NCBI GenBank assembly: GCA_002999035.1
Contig: CP027241.1
Coordinates: 2,111,001 to 2,175,000 of the forward strand
Reading direction: 5' to 3'
From: Lachnospiraceae bacterium oral taxon 500
GTDB taxonomy: Bacteria > Bacillota > Clostridia > Lachnospirales > Vallitaleaceae
DNA length: 64,000 bases
The notes below the pieces were generated by a model. The model was not told where the DNA came from. It saw nothing but the letters and a program-made list of their open reading frames with translations, and made no database searches. Within the stretch, counting starts at the first letter, position 1. Every line of letters starts with the position of its first letter. Below, in pieces: positions 26,963 through 36,550 of the stretch. The position numbers and the translations under genes were made by a program.

Positions 26963-27844
26963 TTACTCTTTTACGCCGCCCAGCTTTAAGCCTTGAACGA
27001 AATGCTTTTGCAGGAAAGGATAAATCATCAGTACCGGAATAATCGAAAGAATCAGTGCAGCCATTTTCATGGTGTCGGAGTTCACAAAAATTTGTGTGCC
27101 GGCGGCCATTTCTTCTTCAATCGAAGTGCCCTCTAACAGTAGTTTCCGGAGCACAAACTGGAGCACCTGTTTCTTTTCATCCCGAATATAAAGCATAGAA
27201 TCAAACCATTCGTTCCAATGTCCAACGCCGACCCATAAAGAAACCGTAGCGATAATCGGTTTAGACAGGGGCAGATAAACCTGGCGCAAAATCTGAAAGT
27301 GAGAAGCGCCGTCGATTTTAGCCGCTTCTTCATAGGAGAGGGAAATATTGCTGAAAAAGTTTCGCATAATGATCAAGTTAAATCCGCTGGCTAAGCCCGG
27401 AATAATCAAAGCAAACATCGAATTTCCCATTTTCAGAACATTATTCACCAAAATATAGCGGGGAATCAGGCCGCCGCTGAAATACATGGTGAAGACAATA
27501 AACAGCGTCCAAAACCGACGGTGCGGGAAATAGGGCTTGGATAGGGCATAAGCACCCAAAAGCAAGGTACAAATACTTAAAGTCGTGCCGCTGACGGTCC
27601 GGATAATGGTATTTAGATATGCCAGCCAGATGGGAGCATAGGACAGCACCCGTTCATAGCCGGCCAAGGTAATTTGCTTCGGGAAAATGTGCATTCCGTA
27701 TTTGGCCAATTCTTCCTGTGGACTGAGGGAAATGGTGATTACCTGCAAAAAGGGCGTAATCGTAAGGAGGCCCAGTCCGATCAGCAGGAAATAGACTACC
27801 GCATCAAAAACTTTATTTTCAGTTGTCTTCTTTTTTCTTCGCAT
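26963..27844 (-). CDS. CUT1 sugar ABC permease, LplC type
   Basis: 293 residues with six predicted membrane segments, EAA loop YEEAAKIDGASHFQILRQVYLP and the C-terminal FVQGLKLGGVKE. GGAAAGGCGGAG precedes ATG. It lies 15 bases after the LplB-type gene and before the binding protein. It is closely similar in layout to the LplC-type permease at 11914-12801. Confidence 0.87.
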   Translation of the reverse strand: MRRKKKTTENKVFDAVVYFLLIGLGLLTITPFLQVITISLSPQEELAKYGMHIFPKQITLAGYERVLSYAPIWLAYLNTIIRTVSGTTLSICTLLLGAYALSKPYFPHRRFWTLFIVFTMYFSGGLIPRYILVNNVLKMGNSMFALIIPGLASGFNLIIMRNFFSNISLSYEEAAKIDGASHFQILRQVYLPLSKPIIATVSLWVGVGHWNEWFDSMLYIRDEKKQVLQFVLRKLLLEGTSIEEEMAAGTQIFVNSDTMKMAALILSIIPVLMIYPFLQKHFVQGLKLGGVKE

Positions 27845-27859
27845 AGTCTCCGCCTTTCC

Positions 27860-28804
27860 TTAAAACAGGGTTTCCTGACCCATCTTTTGAGCCAGCCAGT
27901 TGGCACCCATTACAAAGATAAAGGAAATGGTATTTTTAAATAAACCAACTGCTGTCGCATAACCGTAGTTCATTTCCTTGATGCCTTCACGATAGGTATA
28001 AGTACTGATCACATCGGCCACCTGCATTACTTGATTGTTCATCAGGTTAAAAATTTGGTCGAAGTTGTCATTGATAATCTTACCGACTGCAAAAATCAGC
28101 ATGATCACAACGACATTGGCAATGCCCGGCAGAGTGATGTAAAAAATCCGCTGCAGGCGGTTAGCGCCGTCGATTTTAGCCACTTCATATAAAGTCGGGT
28201 CAATATTGGTAATTGCCGCTAAATAGATGATAGAACCCCAGCCGATTTCTTTCCAGATATTGGAGCCGACCAGTACCGTCCGGAACCATCTGACATTGGC
28301 CACAAAAAAGATAGGCTCAAAACCCAGCCACGACAATAAGATATTGATCGGCCCGCGCGAAGGCGAAAGCATTTCATAAACAATACCGGCCAGTACAACC
28401 CACGAAATAAAATGCGGAAAATAAGTAACTGTTTGAATCACCTTTTTAAAGCGGCGACTGGAAACTTCATTTAACAGGATGGCTAAAAGAATCGGAGCGG
28501 GAAAGCCGAAAATCAGGTTATAGCTGCTGTTGATTATAGTGTTTTTTAACACCGGCCAGAAATAAAGTCCTTGAAACATCGTCTTAAAATGCTCCAGGCC
28601 CACCCAATCGCTGGCCAAAATTCCTTTCGTCGGATAAAAATCCTTAAAGGCAATCAACAGCCCATAAATCGGTCCATAATGAAATATGGCAAAATAAATC
28701 AATAAGGGCAGTGCCATCAAGATCAGCGATTTATGTTTTTTGTAATCCTGCCAGGTTGTTCTTTTTTGTTTTTGTTTCAGATAAATTTCACTTGCTTTTT
28801 CCAT
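27860..28804 (-). CDS. CUT1 sugar ABC permease, LplB type, full length
   Basis: 314 residues with six membrane segments. The N-terminal segment (LILMALPLLIYFAIFHYGPI) and loop are present, unlike in the truncated paralogue at 12801-13556. EAA loop YEVAKIDGANRLQRIFYITLP. First gene of a three-gene operon (lplB-lplC-lplA types), divergent from the membrane-bound AraC regulator at 29251. Its promoter at 28828-28856 has a near-consensus spacing. No ATPase is encoded with it. Confidence 0.88.
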   Translation of the reverse strand: MEKASEIYLKQKQKRTTWQDYKKHKSLILMALPLLIYFAIFHYGPIYGLLIAFKDFYPTKGILASDWVGLEHFKTMFQGLYFWPVLKNTIINSSYNLIFGFPAPILLAILLNEVSSRRFKKVIQTVTYFPHFISWVVLAGIVYEMLSPSRGPINILLSWLGFEPIFFVANVRWFRTVLVGSNIWKEIGWGSIIYLAAITNIDPTLYEVAKIDGANRLQRIFYITLPGIANVVVIMLIFAVGKIINDNFDQIFNLMNNQVMQVADVISTYTYREGIKEMNYGYATAVGLFKNTISFIFVMGANWLAQKMGQETLF

Positions 28805-28827
28805 AAATTAACTCCTTTCCGGCTGCT

Positions 28828-28856
28828 ATTTTATCGTTTTTTCGTTAAAATCACAA
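28828..28856 (-). promoter_or_regulatory. Promoter of the lplB-lplC-lplA-type operon
   Basis: On the minus strand TTGTGA (rc of 28851-28856), 17-base spacer, TAAAAT (rc of 28828-28833), 24 bases before the start codon. The rest of the 450-base divergent gap is A+T-rich. It contains the forward promoter of the AraC-type gene and a 19-base stretch (29075-29093) that recurs with one mismatch at 57966-57984. Confidence 0.5.
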
Positions 28857-29181
28857 GAATAAAAACTTATTATCTTAGTGAATTCCTTATCGTTTATGGG
28901 AAGAAGCTCAAAAGATACAGGGTTTTTGAAAACGGATTATTCTTTTTGAACAATCAGCGGGTATTCATATTTGAAATAACCGAAAACTTGTTTTCGTGGA
29001 AAGCACTAAGCATAAGCGTTCATTTATTTAACACCAACATCGTCATTCATTGAACGCTCAACAAATTGCGGAGAGCTTACCTGAGCTGTTACAGAAGTCC
29101 AGGAAGAATATAAACGGTAAAATAAAGTGTTCGCTTTTTAGGCCAGAAGAATCGTTTAATAGGGAAGAAAAGAATTTTGAC

Positions 29182-29210
29182 TTGTTTTTTTTCAGGTTTT
29201 CTTTTACAAT
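29182..29210 (+). promoter_or_regulatory. Promoter of the membrane-bound AraC regulator
   Basis: TTGTTT (29182-29187), 17-base spacer, TACAAT (29205-29210), then GAGGTG and the ATG at 29251. Confidence 0.45.
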
Positions 29211-29250
29211 AGGAAATAAGTATTTTAGTTGCTGCTTTGAGGTGAAAATT

Positions 29251-31422
29251 ATGTTTTTGCGAAAAAGTCATTCCTATTTTTATTCCATCAGCCTGGCACA
29301 AAAGATTTTTTTGGTGTGCTTTTTTCTGTCAACTCTCAGCCTGACGATTGTGCCGGGGTTACTTATGCTGCAATATACCAATCTGCTGCAAAGTCAGATT
29401 GAGCAAAAAAATATCAATGTGCTGAACCAATTAGCCAAGCATGTCGACGCAGCTTTGGCAGAAGAAAACTTTCGGCATCTTCAGCAGCTGACTTCCATTT
29501 GGGAGGATTCGGATTTTACAGTGGCGGGGTCATCGGTTGCGGCGTACCATCTGTTTAAAAGCTGGGAACATTATACGATGCTGCATCCGACACTTGATTC
29601 GGCTTGCCTTTATCATTTGCCGTCAGATACGATGCTTTCCAGCCAGGAGGGTCTGAGATATCATTTTTTAAGTCGGGCCGAAACGCCGTACGCCCAGTAT
29701 TTAAAGGACAATGCCGATTTCTCTAAAAAAGCGCAGTGGTTTCCGGCCTTTGCCTTGGTAAGAGCCGAAAATAAGAAAGAACCGATTCAGCTGATTTCGT
29801 TTTTTCAGCCCAGTTCCGATTTGTTTTTGTTTAATCCGCCGCATTATTATTTATTGCTGAATTATGACGTGGCATATTTGGAGCGTCAGATTTTGCCGGT
29901 TCTCGACCCGAACGGCTATTTTGAAATAGCTGATGCCGGTCAGCTTTTGTATTCCGGCCGGCCGGGCGGAGCAGAAGACAGAAAGTTTTTGATGTATTCT
30001 ATGGTTTCTTCGGTCAGCGGCTGGACCTATCGCTATTTTGTACCGGTTTCTTTTTGGGGCAGCCCGTGGCTGCTGATGCTGTGCTTTGGGGTGGGCGTCA
30101 GCTTGACCGGTCTTTGTCTGGCGTTTTTTTTAAGTAAACTTTTATCGAAAAAATTATATCGTCCCTTGGGCAATCTGCTTGCGGCGATAGGCGCGCATTC
30201 GCCAGAAAAAGAAATTTCGCCGAATGAGATTGATTTTATCCAGACCGTTTTTCATGAGTTGTATTCTTCCAAGGAAATTTTGGAGGCCAATCTGCCTTTG
30301 TTTGAATATCAAATCGGCCGCTTGATTTTTAATGGAAAAATTACTGGGCAAGAAGAAATCGCCGATAAATTAAAGCTGACTTCCCTTACGCTGTCAGCGG
30401 AGCAATTTCGTTTGTTTTTGCTGGCATTTCCCCAGACGGCGCTGCACAAAAATCCAATGCTGCCGTATGAAAGCGTTGCCTATATAAAGGAAGCATTTTT
30501 CTCCGAGCATAACGCGTTGTGCGTTCCCTATCCGGAAAACTGCATTAGTATTTTGATAGCGGCAAAGGAAACGGCGGCGGATTTCGAGCAGATTCGGCGG
30601 GAAGTTTCGGCGGTGTTTGAATCTCCCTGCGGTCTGTTAATATCGGACTGCTTAAAGGATTTTTCGGGGATCGGCAAGGCCTTTTCGGTGTTAAAGGCAG
30701 GGCGTTCCTATTTTGCTTTATATGGCTATGAGGCTGTTTTGACGCAGAAACAGATCCAGCAGCATCAAGAGACCAGACTGCATTTAGCGCCTTTATTTAT
30801 GGCGTCTTTGGAGGAAAGTCTGGCGCATAATCCGGACAAGTTTTTGGAAAAATGCCGGGAGGTCTTGTGCTTTGCCAAAGAAAAAACGATTCATTTTGAG
30901 GATTGGATTGATTTTTGCCGGGGGCTTTTTTATATGCTGGAGGCTCATAGCCAGACGGTTGGCTTATCCTCGGCTTTTCTGGGGTTAAAGAAATCTTGTT
31001 TTTCTATTTCTTGTCCGCAGGATTATGAATATTTATGTGAAAGTTACAGTGATTTATGGAAAGCGGCAGCCGGCGCCGGCAAAGAAACCGATTCATCGGC
31101 CGAGTATATTGAGCGGATTAAACGATATGTTTTGCAGAACATTAACGCAGATTTATCTTTGGAGGCGGTGGCGGATAAGTTCGGTCTGACTCCGAATTAT
31201 TTAAGCCGAATATTTCATGAATACAGTCAAATCACATTTTCTAATTTTTTAAAAGAAGCCAAGCTGAAAAAAGCGGCAGATTTGCTGAAAGAAAAAGATA
31301 CACAGGTTCAAAATGTAGCGGCGGCGGTCGGTTATCAAACGCCCAACTATTTCAACCGTATTTTTAAAGAATATTATGGGGTAACACCCTTGCAGTATCG
31401 GCGGAAGTATTTACAGACGTGA
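29251..31422 (+). CDS. Membrane-anchored AraC-family regulator (YtdP/YesS type)
   Basis: 723 residues from ATG 29251, which follows GAGGTG; a longer frame to 29050 adds 67 residues of no evident family character. A membrane segment near residues 17-40 and another near 265-295 bracket an extracellular sensor domain. A cytoplasmic region follows, then two AraC helix-turn-helices at the C-terminus (LEAVADKFGLTPNYLSRIF, VQNVAAAVGYQTPNYFNRIF). Such one-component regulators bind extracellular sugar or its binding protein and activate the adjacent divergent lpl-type operon. The position here fits exactly. Confidence 0.85.
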   Translation: MFLRKSHSYFYSISLAQKIFLVCFFLSTLSLTIVPGLLMLQYTNLLQSQIEQKNINVLNQLAKHVDAALAEENFRHLQQLTSIWEDSDFTVAGSSVAAYHLFKSWEHYTMLHPTLDSACLYHLPSDTMLSSQEGLRYHFLSRAETPYAQYLKDNADFSKKAQWFPAFALVRAENKKEPIQLISFFQPSSDLFLFNPPHYYLLLNYDVAYLERQILPVLDPNGYFEIADAGQLLYSGRPGGAEDRKFLMYSMVSSVSGWTYRYFVPVSFWGSPWLLMLCFGVGVSLTGLCLAFFLSKLLSKKLYRPLGNLLAAIGAHSPEKEISPNEIDFIQTVFHELYSSKEILEANLPLFEYQIGRLIFNGKITGQEEIADKLKLTSLTLSAEQFRLFLLAFPQTALHKNPMLPYESVAYIKEAFFSEHNALCVPYPENCISILIAAKETAADFEQIRREVSAVFESPCGLLISDCLKDFSGIGKAFSVLKAGRSYFALYGYEAVLTQKQIQQHQETRLHLAPLFMASLEESLAHNPDKFLEKCREVLCFAKEKTIHFEDWIDFCRGLFYMLEAHSQTVGLSSAFLGLKKSCFSISCPQDYEYLCESYSDLWKAAAGAGKETDSSAEYIERIKRYVLQNINADLSLEAVADKFGLTPNYLSRIFHEYSQITFSNFLKEAKLKKAADLLKEKDTQVQNVAAAVGYQTPNYFNRIFKEYYGVTPLQYRRKYLQT

Positions 31423-31571
31423 ACAAGAAGTGGAGTTATCAAAGATTTTTGCCGGGACTACGGATTTCCGAGACTATGGTTTTACCTCATGATCAGGCAA
31501 TTAAGGACGGAATGCTGGACGGGACTTTAAAACCTATTGCTCGGGATGGTGAAATTTACCATATTTTTTAA
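31419..31571 (+). CDS. Possible 50-aa protein or gene remnant
   Basis: A GTG at 31419 overlaps the AraC-type stop (GTGA) and opens a frame of 50 codons ending VLPHDQAIKDGMLDGTLKPI and then ARDGEIYHIF. The composition is protein-like, and it could be the C-terminal remnant of a larger gene. No separate ribosome binding site is clear. No family was recognised. Confidence 0.3.
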   Translation: MNKKWSYQRFLPGLRISETMVLPHDQAIKDGMLDGTLKPIARDGEIYHIF

Positions 31572-31623
31572 AAATCAATTAAAATTGATTAAAATTATTT
31601 TTCGGATAATTCGTCGGTTTGAC

Positions 31624-31652
31624 TTGACAAATTAGGTAAAAAGTAATAAACT
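31624..31652 (+). promoter_or_regulatory. Promoter of ribonuclease Y gene
   Basis: Consensus TTGACA (31624-31629), 17-base spacer, TAAACT (31647-31652), 55 bases before the chosen start. Confidence 0.5.
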
Positions 31653-31706
31653 AATTATAGTGTTCGGCGTAAGCCGGATGCAAAATAAATGAGGAGGTCT
31701 GTGGGT

Positions 31707-33263
31707 ATGCCACAAGAAGCATTGTACGGCATAGCAGCAGTTGCAATTCTTCTCGTAAGTTGTTATATTTCATATAGGGCGGGGGAAAATCACCGCAAAA
31801 AGGTAGCCGAAGCTCAGTACGGCGGCGCAGAACAAAAAGCGCGGACAATCGTTGATGAAGCGATTAAGGAAGCGGAAACTGTGAAGCGGGAAGCAGGACT
31901 GGCGGTCAAAGAGGAAACCTTTAAACTGAAAAATGAATTAGAACAAGAAGTGAAAGAACGACGGAATGAGCTGTCCCGGCTGGAAAAACGCGTTCTTCAA
32001 AAGGAAGAAGCCTTGGATAAGAAAGCGGCGGATTTTGAACGGAAGGAACAATCCGTAGCCGACAAGGAGAATTCCCTGAAGAAAGCGAAGCAGGAAGTGG
32101 AAGAGCTCAAAGCACAACACCTGTCAGAGCTGGAGAAAATCTCCAGTTTATCTACGGAACAGGCCAAAGAATATCTTCTCCAGTTAGTTCGGGAAGATGT
32201 TCAGCATGAATCAGCAATTATTATCAAAGAGTTTGAAGCCAAAGTTAAGGAAGAATCAAACAAAAGAGCCAAAGAAATCCTGTCGACAGCCGTTCAGCGC
32301 TGTGCATCGGATTATGTGGCCGAGTCCACGGTGTCGGTAGTTAATTTGCCGAATGATGAAATGAAAGGCCGGATTATCGGGCGGGAAGGCCGGAATATCC
32401 GGGCGCTTGAAACTTTGACCGGCGTAGACTTTATCATTGACGATACACCGGAAGCCGTTATTTTATCCGGCTTTGATCCGATGCGGCGGGAAATTGCCAG
32501 AATTGCTCTGGAAAAGCTGATCGTTGACGGTCGGATTCATCCGGCGCGGATTGAGGAAATGGTAGAGAAGGCCAAAAAGGAAGTCGATGAATCCATTCGC
32601 GAGGCCGGAGAGAATGCCATTATGGATACGGGTGTTCATGGACTGCACCAGGATTTAGTTAAGATCTTGGGTCGAATGAAATACCGGACCAGCTATGGTC
32701 AAAACGTTCTCAAACATTCGATTGAGGTTTCGATTTTATGCGGCCTCATTGCCAATGAATTGGGTGCGGACGTGAAATTGGCCAAGAGAGCGGGACTTCT
32801 GCATGACATCGGCAAGGCGATTGACCATGAAACGGAAGGCTCGCATGTCGAGATCGGGGTAAATCTTTGTAAGAAATACAAAGAAAATAAGATTGTTATC
32901 AATGCCGTTCAGGCGCATCATAATGATGTCGAGCCGGAAACGGATATTGCGGTAATCGTTCAGGCGGCCGATACCATCAGTGCCGCTCGCCCCGGAGCCA
33001 GACGGGAAACTTTGGAATCTTATGTCACCAGGTTGACGAAACTGGAAGAAATTGCTGACAGCTTTGACGGCGTGGAGAAATCCTTTGCCATTCAGGCCGG
33101 TAGAGAAGTCCGAGTTATGGTAGTACCGGAGAGAATATCGGACGATAAGATGGTGTTGCTATCACGAGAAGTTGCAAAACGAATTGAAGAAGAACTTGAT
33201 TATCCGGGACAAATCAAGATCAATGTCATTCGGGAAACAAGAGCTGTTCACTATGCCAAGTGA
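31707..33263 (+). CDS. rny: Ribonuclease Y
   Basis: Membrane-anchored endoribonuclease that starts mRNA decay in Firmicutes. From ATG 31707 (MPQEALYG) the protein is 518 residues, the family's usual length; the upstream ATG at 31689 overlaps the GAGGAGG site at 31691-31697. Order: N-terminal membrane helix (about 5-22), long charged coiled coil (25-185), KH domain with [15 protein letters not shown] (near 213-227), and HD domain with the metal-binding HD of [10 protein letters not shown] and upstream NVLKHSIEV. All key motifs are intact. A terminator follows closely. Confidence 0.97.
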   Translation: MPQEALYGIAAVAILLVSCYISYRAGENHRKKVAEAQYGGAEQKARTIVDEAIKEAETVKREAGLAVKEETFKLKNELEQEVKERRNELSRLEKRVLQKEEALDKKAADFERKEQSVADKENSLKKAKQEVEELKAQHLSELEKISSLSTEQAKEYLLQLVREDVQHESAIIIKEFEAKVKEESNKRAKEILSTAVQRCASDYVAESTVSVVNLPNDEMKGRIIGREGRNIRALETLTGVDFIIDDTPEAVILSGFDPMRREIARIALEKLIVDGRIHPARIEEMVEKAKKEVDESIREAGENAIMDTGVHGLHQDLVKILGRMKYRTSYGQNVLKHSIEVSILCGLIANELGADVKLAKRAGLLHDIGKAIDHETEGSHVEIGVNLCKKYKENKIVINAVQAHHNDVEPETDIAVIVQAADTISAARPGARRETLESYVTRLTKLEEIADSFDGVEKSFAIQAGREVRVMVVPERISDDKMVLLSREVAKRIEEELDYPGQIKINVIRETRAVHYAK

Positions 33264-33281
33264 TTGACTGAAAATGAAAGA

Positions 33282-33319
33282 AAAAAGAGCGGTTGTGGGT
33301 ATCATAGCTGCTCTTTTTA
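33282..33319 (+). terminator. Terminator after rny
   Basis: AAAAAGAGC (33282-33290) pairs with GCTCTTTTT (33310-33318), ending in a T-run. It lies 20-55 bases after the rny stop. Its presence also argues against a coding start at 33274 for the next gene. Confidence 0.75.
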
Positions 33320-33390
33320 TACATTCAGCGGTATTTTCGGTTTGTGAAAAAACGCTTCTGCTCAAGATTAAAATGATAGGAGATGGAGAA

Positions 33391-33699
33391 ATGGACGCAG
33401 AGCTTTATATCAAAAAAGCTTCCTTACAGATGGCAAAAGGGGAAATAGAAAAAGCGGTTGACAGTATGAAAAAAGCGATCGAGGTCGGGGGTGACATCGT
33501 TGCTGCGGTTCAGGCCCGTTGTTTTCTGGGAGAATATTATTTTGTTCATCAAAACTATATGTTATCAAAGGAAAACTTAGAATGGATTTCGGAACGGGCG
33601 GAGGAATTGGAAACGGACTATGACGACTTGCTGAATGATGAAATGGCCAAGGCTGATATGCTGTTGGAAATGATGGAGACATTTGCTTTAATTAAATAG
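33391..33699 (+). CDS. Small TPR-like protein
   Basis: 102 residues from ATG 33391, which follows GGAG at the right distance. A longer frame from 33274 runs through the rny terminator and is unlikely. The protein is helical and acidic. IKKASLQMAKGEIEKAVDSM and AVQARCFLGEYYFVHQNYML look like two TPR-type helix pairs, suggesting a protein-binding role. No membrane segment or catalytic motif. Confidence 0.65.
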   Translation: MDAELYIKKASLQMAKGEIEKAVDSMKKAIEVGGDIVAAVQARCFLGEYYFVHQNYMLSKENLEWISERAEELETDYDDLLNDEMAKADMLLEMMETFALIK

Positions 33700-33705
33700 T
33701 ATAAT
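33676..33705 (+). promoter_or_regulatory. Promoter of the ATC-hydrolase-like gene
   Basis: GAGACA (33676-33681), 18-base spacer and a perfect TATAAT (33700-33705), partly inside the end of the upstream gene, 28 bases before ATG 33733. Confidence 0.4.
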
Positions 33706-33732
33706 GGCTGAATGAGAAGGTGAGGAAAAGTC

Positions 33733-34449
33733 ATGCATAAATACTACGCGGAGAATAGAGAAAAACTAAAAAAGGATATGGATAAAATGCTCTCCCTGAT
33801 AGCACCTGAATTAGAGGAGGTCAGTCAAAAAAGCTACCGCCAGGTGTTTTCTGAAATATGGAACTATTATCAGGCGGAGCTCTTGGAACGGTTTCCTTAT
33901 ATTGGGGGAAAGAGCGTCAGTGGAACGCATAATTTAACCGGCGCGTACTGTTTTGTCGCTATGGGTGAAGTCCTGAAAAAGTATGGCTGCACCGTAGAAA
34001 AAAGCGGCTACCTCATGATGTTGTCTTATGAGCGGATGGCGTTAAAGATTCCCAGAATTGCCCGTTGGCTGATCCGTCGGCTGTCCGGCAACACCAAACT
34101 GCTGACCAGACTATTTGTTAAAAGGGACGCTAAAAACAGAGCCAATGCCGCAAAGAACGCCGGCAGCTTTGAAACCAAAACGCAGATTCCGCCAGAGGCG
34201 GGCTATGCGTTTAGTTTTCATAATCTGGTCTGCCCGCTGGCAAACTTTGCTAGGCACTATGGCTATGAGGAATATATGCCCTATCTTTGCAATTTGGATT
34301 ATGTGGCCTGCGGCGTTATGGGCGTACCGCTGTTCCGGGAGCATACCTGCTTTGAGGATGGGGATTACTGCGATTTCAAATTAAAACTCGGTGCCGAACC
34401 GATGCCGTACTGGCCGCCGGTGTTTGCGCAGGGCAAGGGGTATAAGTAA
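33733..34449 (+). CDS. L-2-amino-thiazoline-4-carboxylate hydrolase family protein
   Basis: 238 residues. The C-terminal half carries the pattern of this family: FHNLVCPLANFARHYGYEEY, then LCNLDYVACGVMGVPLFREH and CFEDGDYCDFK, with cysteines and acidic residues in conserved places. The N-terminal half is a helical region. The founding enzyme acts in L-cysteine synthesis from a thiazoline, but most anaerobe homologues have unknown substrates, so only family membership is claimed. A GGTGAGG site lies before ATG. It appears to be a single-gene unit. Confidence 0.75.
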   Translation: MHKYYAENREKLKKDMDKMLSLIAPELEEVSQKSYRQVFSEIWNYYQAELLERFPYIGGKSVSGTHNLTGAYCFVAMGEVLKKYGCTVEKSGYLMMLSYERMALKIPRIARWLIRRLSGNTKLLTRLFVKRDAKNRANAAKNAGSFETKTQIPPEAGYAFSFHNLVCPLANFARHYGYEEYMPYLCNLDYVACGVMGVPLFREHTCFEDGDYCDFKLKLGAEPMPYWPPVFAQGKGYK

Positions 34450-34490
34450 TCCAACTTTCCCCGTTAGTCATGGAAATTTCAGGCTTTTTC

Positions 34491-34519
34491 TTGTACTGAC
34501 GAGGGGAACGTGTTATAAT
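34491..34519 (+). promoter_or_regulatory. Promoter of the aminopeptidase-xpt operon
   Basis: TTGTAC (34491-34496), 17-base spacer, perfect TATAAT (34514-34519). It gives a leader of about 145 bases before ATG 34672. Confidence 0.6.
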
Positions 34520-34671
34520 TAAAGATAGTAGTTGACTGGCATGGTCAAGTTATGTGAAAAGTTCAAAAAACAAGTTCTCGAATTTCCGATGTTTGATTGG
34601 CAGTTTGTAGGCGGATTGTGCGTTTCTGTAAAAGTGCAGGGCTTTCGGCGGAGGAAAGGGGAGATAATCTT

Positions 34672-35919
34672 ATGAATAAAGGAGCAGTTATGGAAGATTT
34701 AAAAAAATTAAAAAATTATGCGAAATTAGCAGTTGAAATCGGAGCCAATCTGCAAAAGGGGCAGCCAGCGATGATTATATCATTAGTGGAAACAGCCGAT
34801 TTTGCCCGGATGCTGGCGGAATGTGCCTATGAGGCCGGAGCCAGTAATGTAATAATTTATTGGCGGGATGAAAAGCTGGCCAGATTAAAGCTGCAATACG
34901 AAAGCAAGGAAACACTGGCCGAAGTGCCGGCCTGGCAGAAGCTGCTAGAAGATACCTATGTTGAAAAGGATGCCTGCTTTATTTATGTTTCAGCGGAAGA
35001 TCCTTGTGCTTTGCAGGGACTGGATATGGAAAAGGTGACGATTTATAAAAATGCGATGAATCAGGTAGCGGAAAAACGGCGGGAAGCGCTGATGAACAGT
35101 GAAAATACCTGGACGATTGTGTCAGTGCCAAGTCAGGCCTGGGCAGAGCAAGTGTTTGCGCCGGAAACCGGCAAAAAGGCAATGGAACTTTTGTGGGATG
35201 CGATTTTCAAGGTAACGCGTATGAATGAGGCCGATCCGATTCAGGCATGGCGGCAGCATATCCGGACTTTAGGCCAAAAGGCAGATGAGTTAAATACCCA
35301 TAATTTTAAATATTTGCGCTATAAAAGCAGTAATGGCACCGATTTGACGATCGAGCTGCCGGAGGGGCATATTTGGCTGGCAGCGGCTGAAAAGAGCCGG
35401 AAAGGAATCGATTTTGTGGCCAATATGCCGACCGAAGAAGTCTTTACCCTGCCAAGGCGTGACGGTGTCAACGGGATTGTGTACAGCTCCAAGCCGCTGG
35501 TTTATTTGGGCAATGTGATTGATGAGTTTTATATTGAGTTTAAGGACGGAGCGGTTGCCCGATACGATGCCAAGGTCGGCAGAGAGGTTTTAAAATCGCT
35601 GATCGAGGCTGATGAAGGCTCGAACCGGCTGGGCGAAGTAGCGCTGGTGCCCTATGATTCGCCAATCAGCAACAGCAATATCTTGTTTTATAATACTTTA
35701 TACGATGAAAATGCATCCTGCCATTTGGCTTTGGGCAAAGCCTATCCGACTACGGTCAAGGGCGGCGACGGAGCGGACGAAGAACAGCTGAAAGCGCTGG
35801 GCGCGAATGTATCGGCGGAACATTCGGATTTTATGGTGGGAACCAAGGATTTGGAAATTGTCGGTGAAACGCATGACGGCCGATTGATTCCGGTTTTTAA
35901 AAACGGCAATTGGGCCTGA
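34672..35919 (+). CDS. M29-family metallo-aminopeptidase
   Basis: 415 residues from ATG 34672 (preceded by GGGGAG); ATG 34690 with AAAGGAG is also possible. The sequence follows the M29 (AmpS/PepS-type) aminopeptidases throughout: N-terminal QKGQPAMIISLVETADFARM, then in the C-terminal domain the metal-ligand region with NRLGEVALVPYDSPISNSNI, LYDENASCHLALGKAY and AEHSDFMVGTKDLEI, which supply the conserved Glu, His and Asp residues. Cytoplasmic peptide turnover is the expected role. First gene of an operon with xpt 27 bases downstream. Confidence 0.93.
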   Translation: MNKGAVMEDLKKLKNYAKLAVEIGANLQKGQPAMIISLVETADFARMLAECAYEAGASNVIIYWRDEKLARLKLQYESKETLAEVPAWQKLLEDTYVEKDACFIYVSAEDPCALQGLDMEKVTIYKNAMNQVAEKRREALMNSENTWTIVSVPSQAWAEQVFAPETGKKAMELLWDAIFKVTRMNEADPIQAWRQHIRTLGQKADELNTHNFKYLRYKSSNGTDLTIELPEGHIWLAAAEKSRKGIDFVANMPTEEVFTLPRRDGVNGIVYSSKPLVYLGNVIDEFYIEFKDGAVARYDAKVGREVLKSLIEADEGSNRLGEVALVPYDSPISNSNILFYNTLYDENASCHLALGKAYPTTVKGGDGADEEQLKALGANVSAEHSDFMVGTKDLEIVGETHDGRLIPVFKNGNWA

Positions 35920-35946
35920 GCGGATTTTATCAGGAGGTGAAGGAAG

Positions 35947-36525
35947 ATGAAGCTATTAAAAGACCGAATTCGGGAAGAAGCGAAAATTGTATCTTCGGAA
36001 GTTATACGGGTAGATTCCTTTATCAATCATCAGTTGGACGTTGATTTTTTGGAGCTGTTGGCGCAGGAGTTTTACGCCCGTTTTAAGGATAAAAAAATTA
36101 CCAAAATTCTGACGATCGAAGCTTCCGGCATTGCGATCGCAGTACTGGCGGCCCGTTATTTTAAGGTGCCGGTTGTTTTTGCCAAAAAAACAGCCTCCCG
36201 CAATTTGGATAAGGAAACCTACCGCAGCAAAATCTATTCCTTTACCAAGCAAAAAGAGTATGATATTCAGGTCGGAGCCGAATATTTAAATGCTGAAGAT
36301 ACCGTCCTGATTTTGGATGATTTTCTGGCTAACGGCAAGGCGGCACTGGGGCTGGCAGATATTATTGAGCAGGCCGGTGCGAAGGTCGGCGGTTTTGGCT
36401 TTGTGATTGAAAAAAGCTTTCAGGAGGGCGGCAAAACCTTAAGACAAATGGGTTTTGCGGTGGAATCTCTGGCAATAATCCGGGAAATAAAAGATAATAA
36501 GATTGTTTTTGAAGAAGTGGAATAA
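35947..36525 (+). CDS. xpt: Xanthine phosphoribosyltransferase
   Basis: 192 residues, the normal size. Converts xanthine and PRPP to XMP for purine salvage in the cytoplasm. The PRPP-binding loop VLILDDFLANGKA is at 120-132 with D124/D125, and the N-terminal segment (IEASGIAIAVLAAR) matches Xpt of Bacillus. AGGAGGTGA precedes ATG. Unlike xpt of many Firmicutes, which follows a purine riboswitch, this copy lies within an operon after an aminopeptidase gene and no such riboswitch is seen. An NCS2 purine permease lies at 50.9 kb. Confidence 0.95.
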   Translation: MKLLKDRIREEAKIVSSEVIRVDSFINHQLDVDFLELLAQEFYARFKDKKITKILTIEASGIAIAVLAARYFKVPVVFAKKTASRNLDKETYRSKIYSFTKQKEYDIQVGAEYLNAEDTVLILDDFLANGKAALGLADIIEQAGAKVGGFGFVIEKSFQEGGKTLRQMGFAVESLAIIREIKDNKIVFEEVE

Positions 36526-36550
36526 ATCAAGACCCGGGAAGGAAAAAGAA

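Noticed and set aside
31441-31623. Transposase remnant after the AraC regulator
   Set aside because: No inverted-repeat ends or transposase motif are seen; the frame is listed as a possible small protein instead.
33274-33390. N-terminal extension of the TPR-like gene with a membrane-like segment
   Set aside because: It runs straight through the rny terminator hairpin, and a good ribosome binding site exists at the internal ATG 33391.
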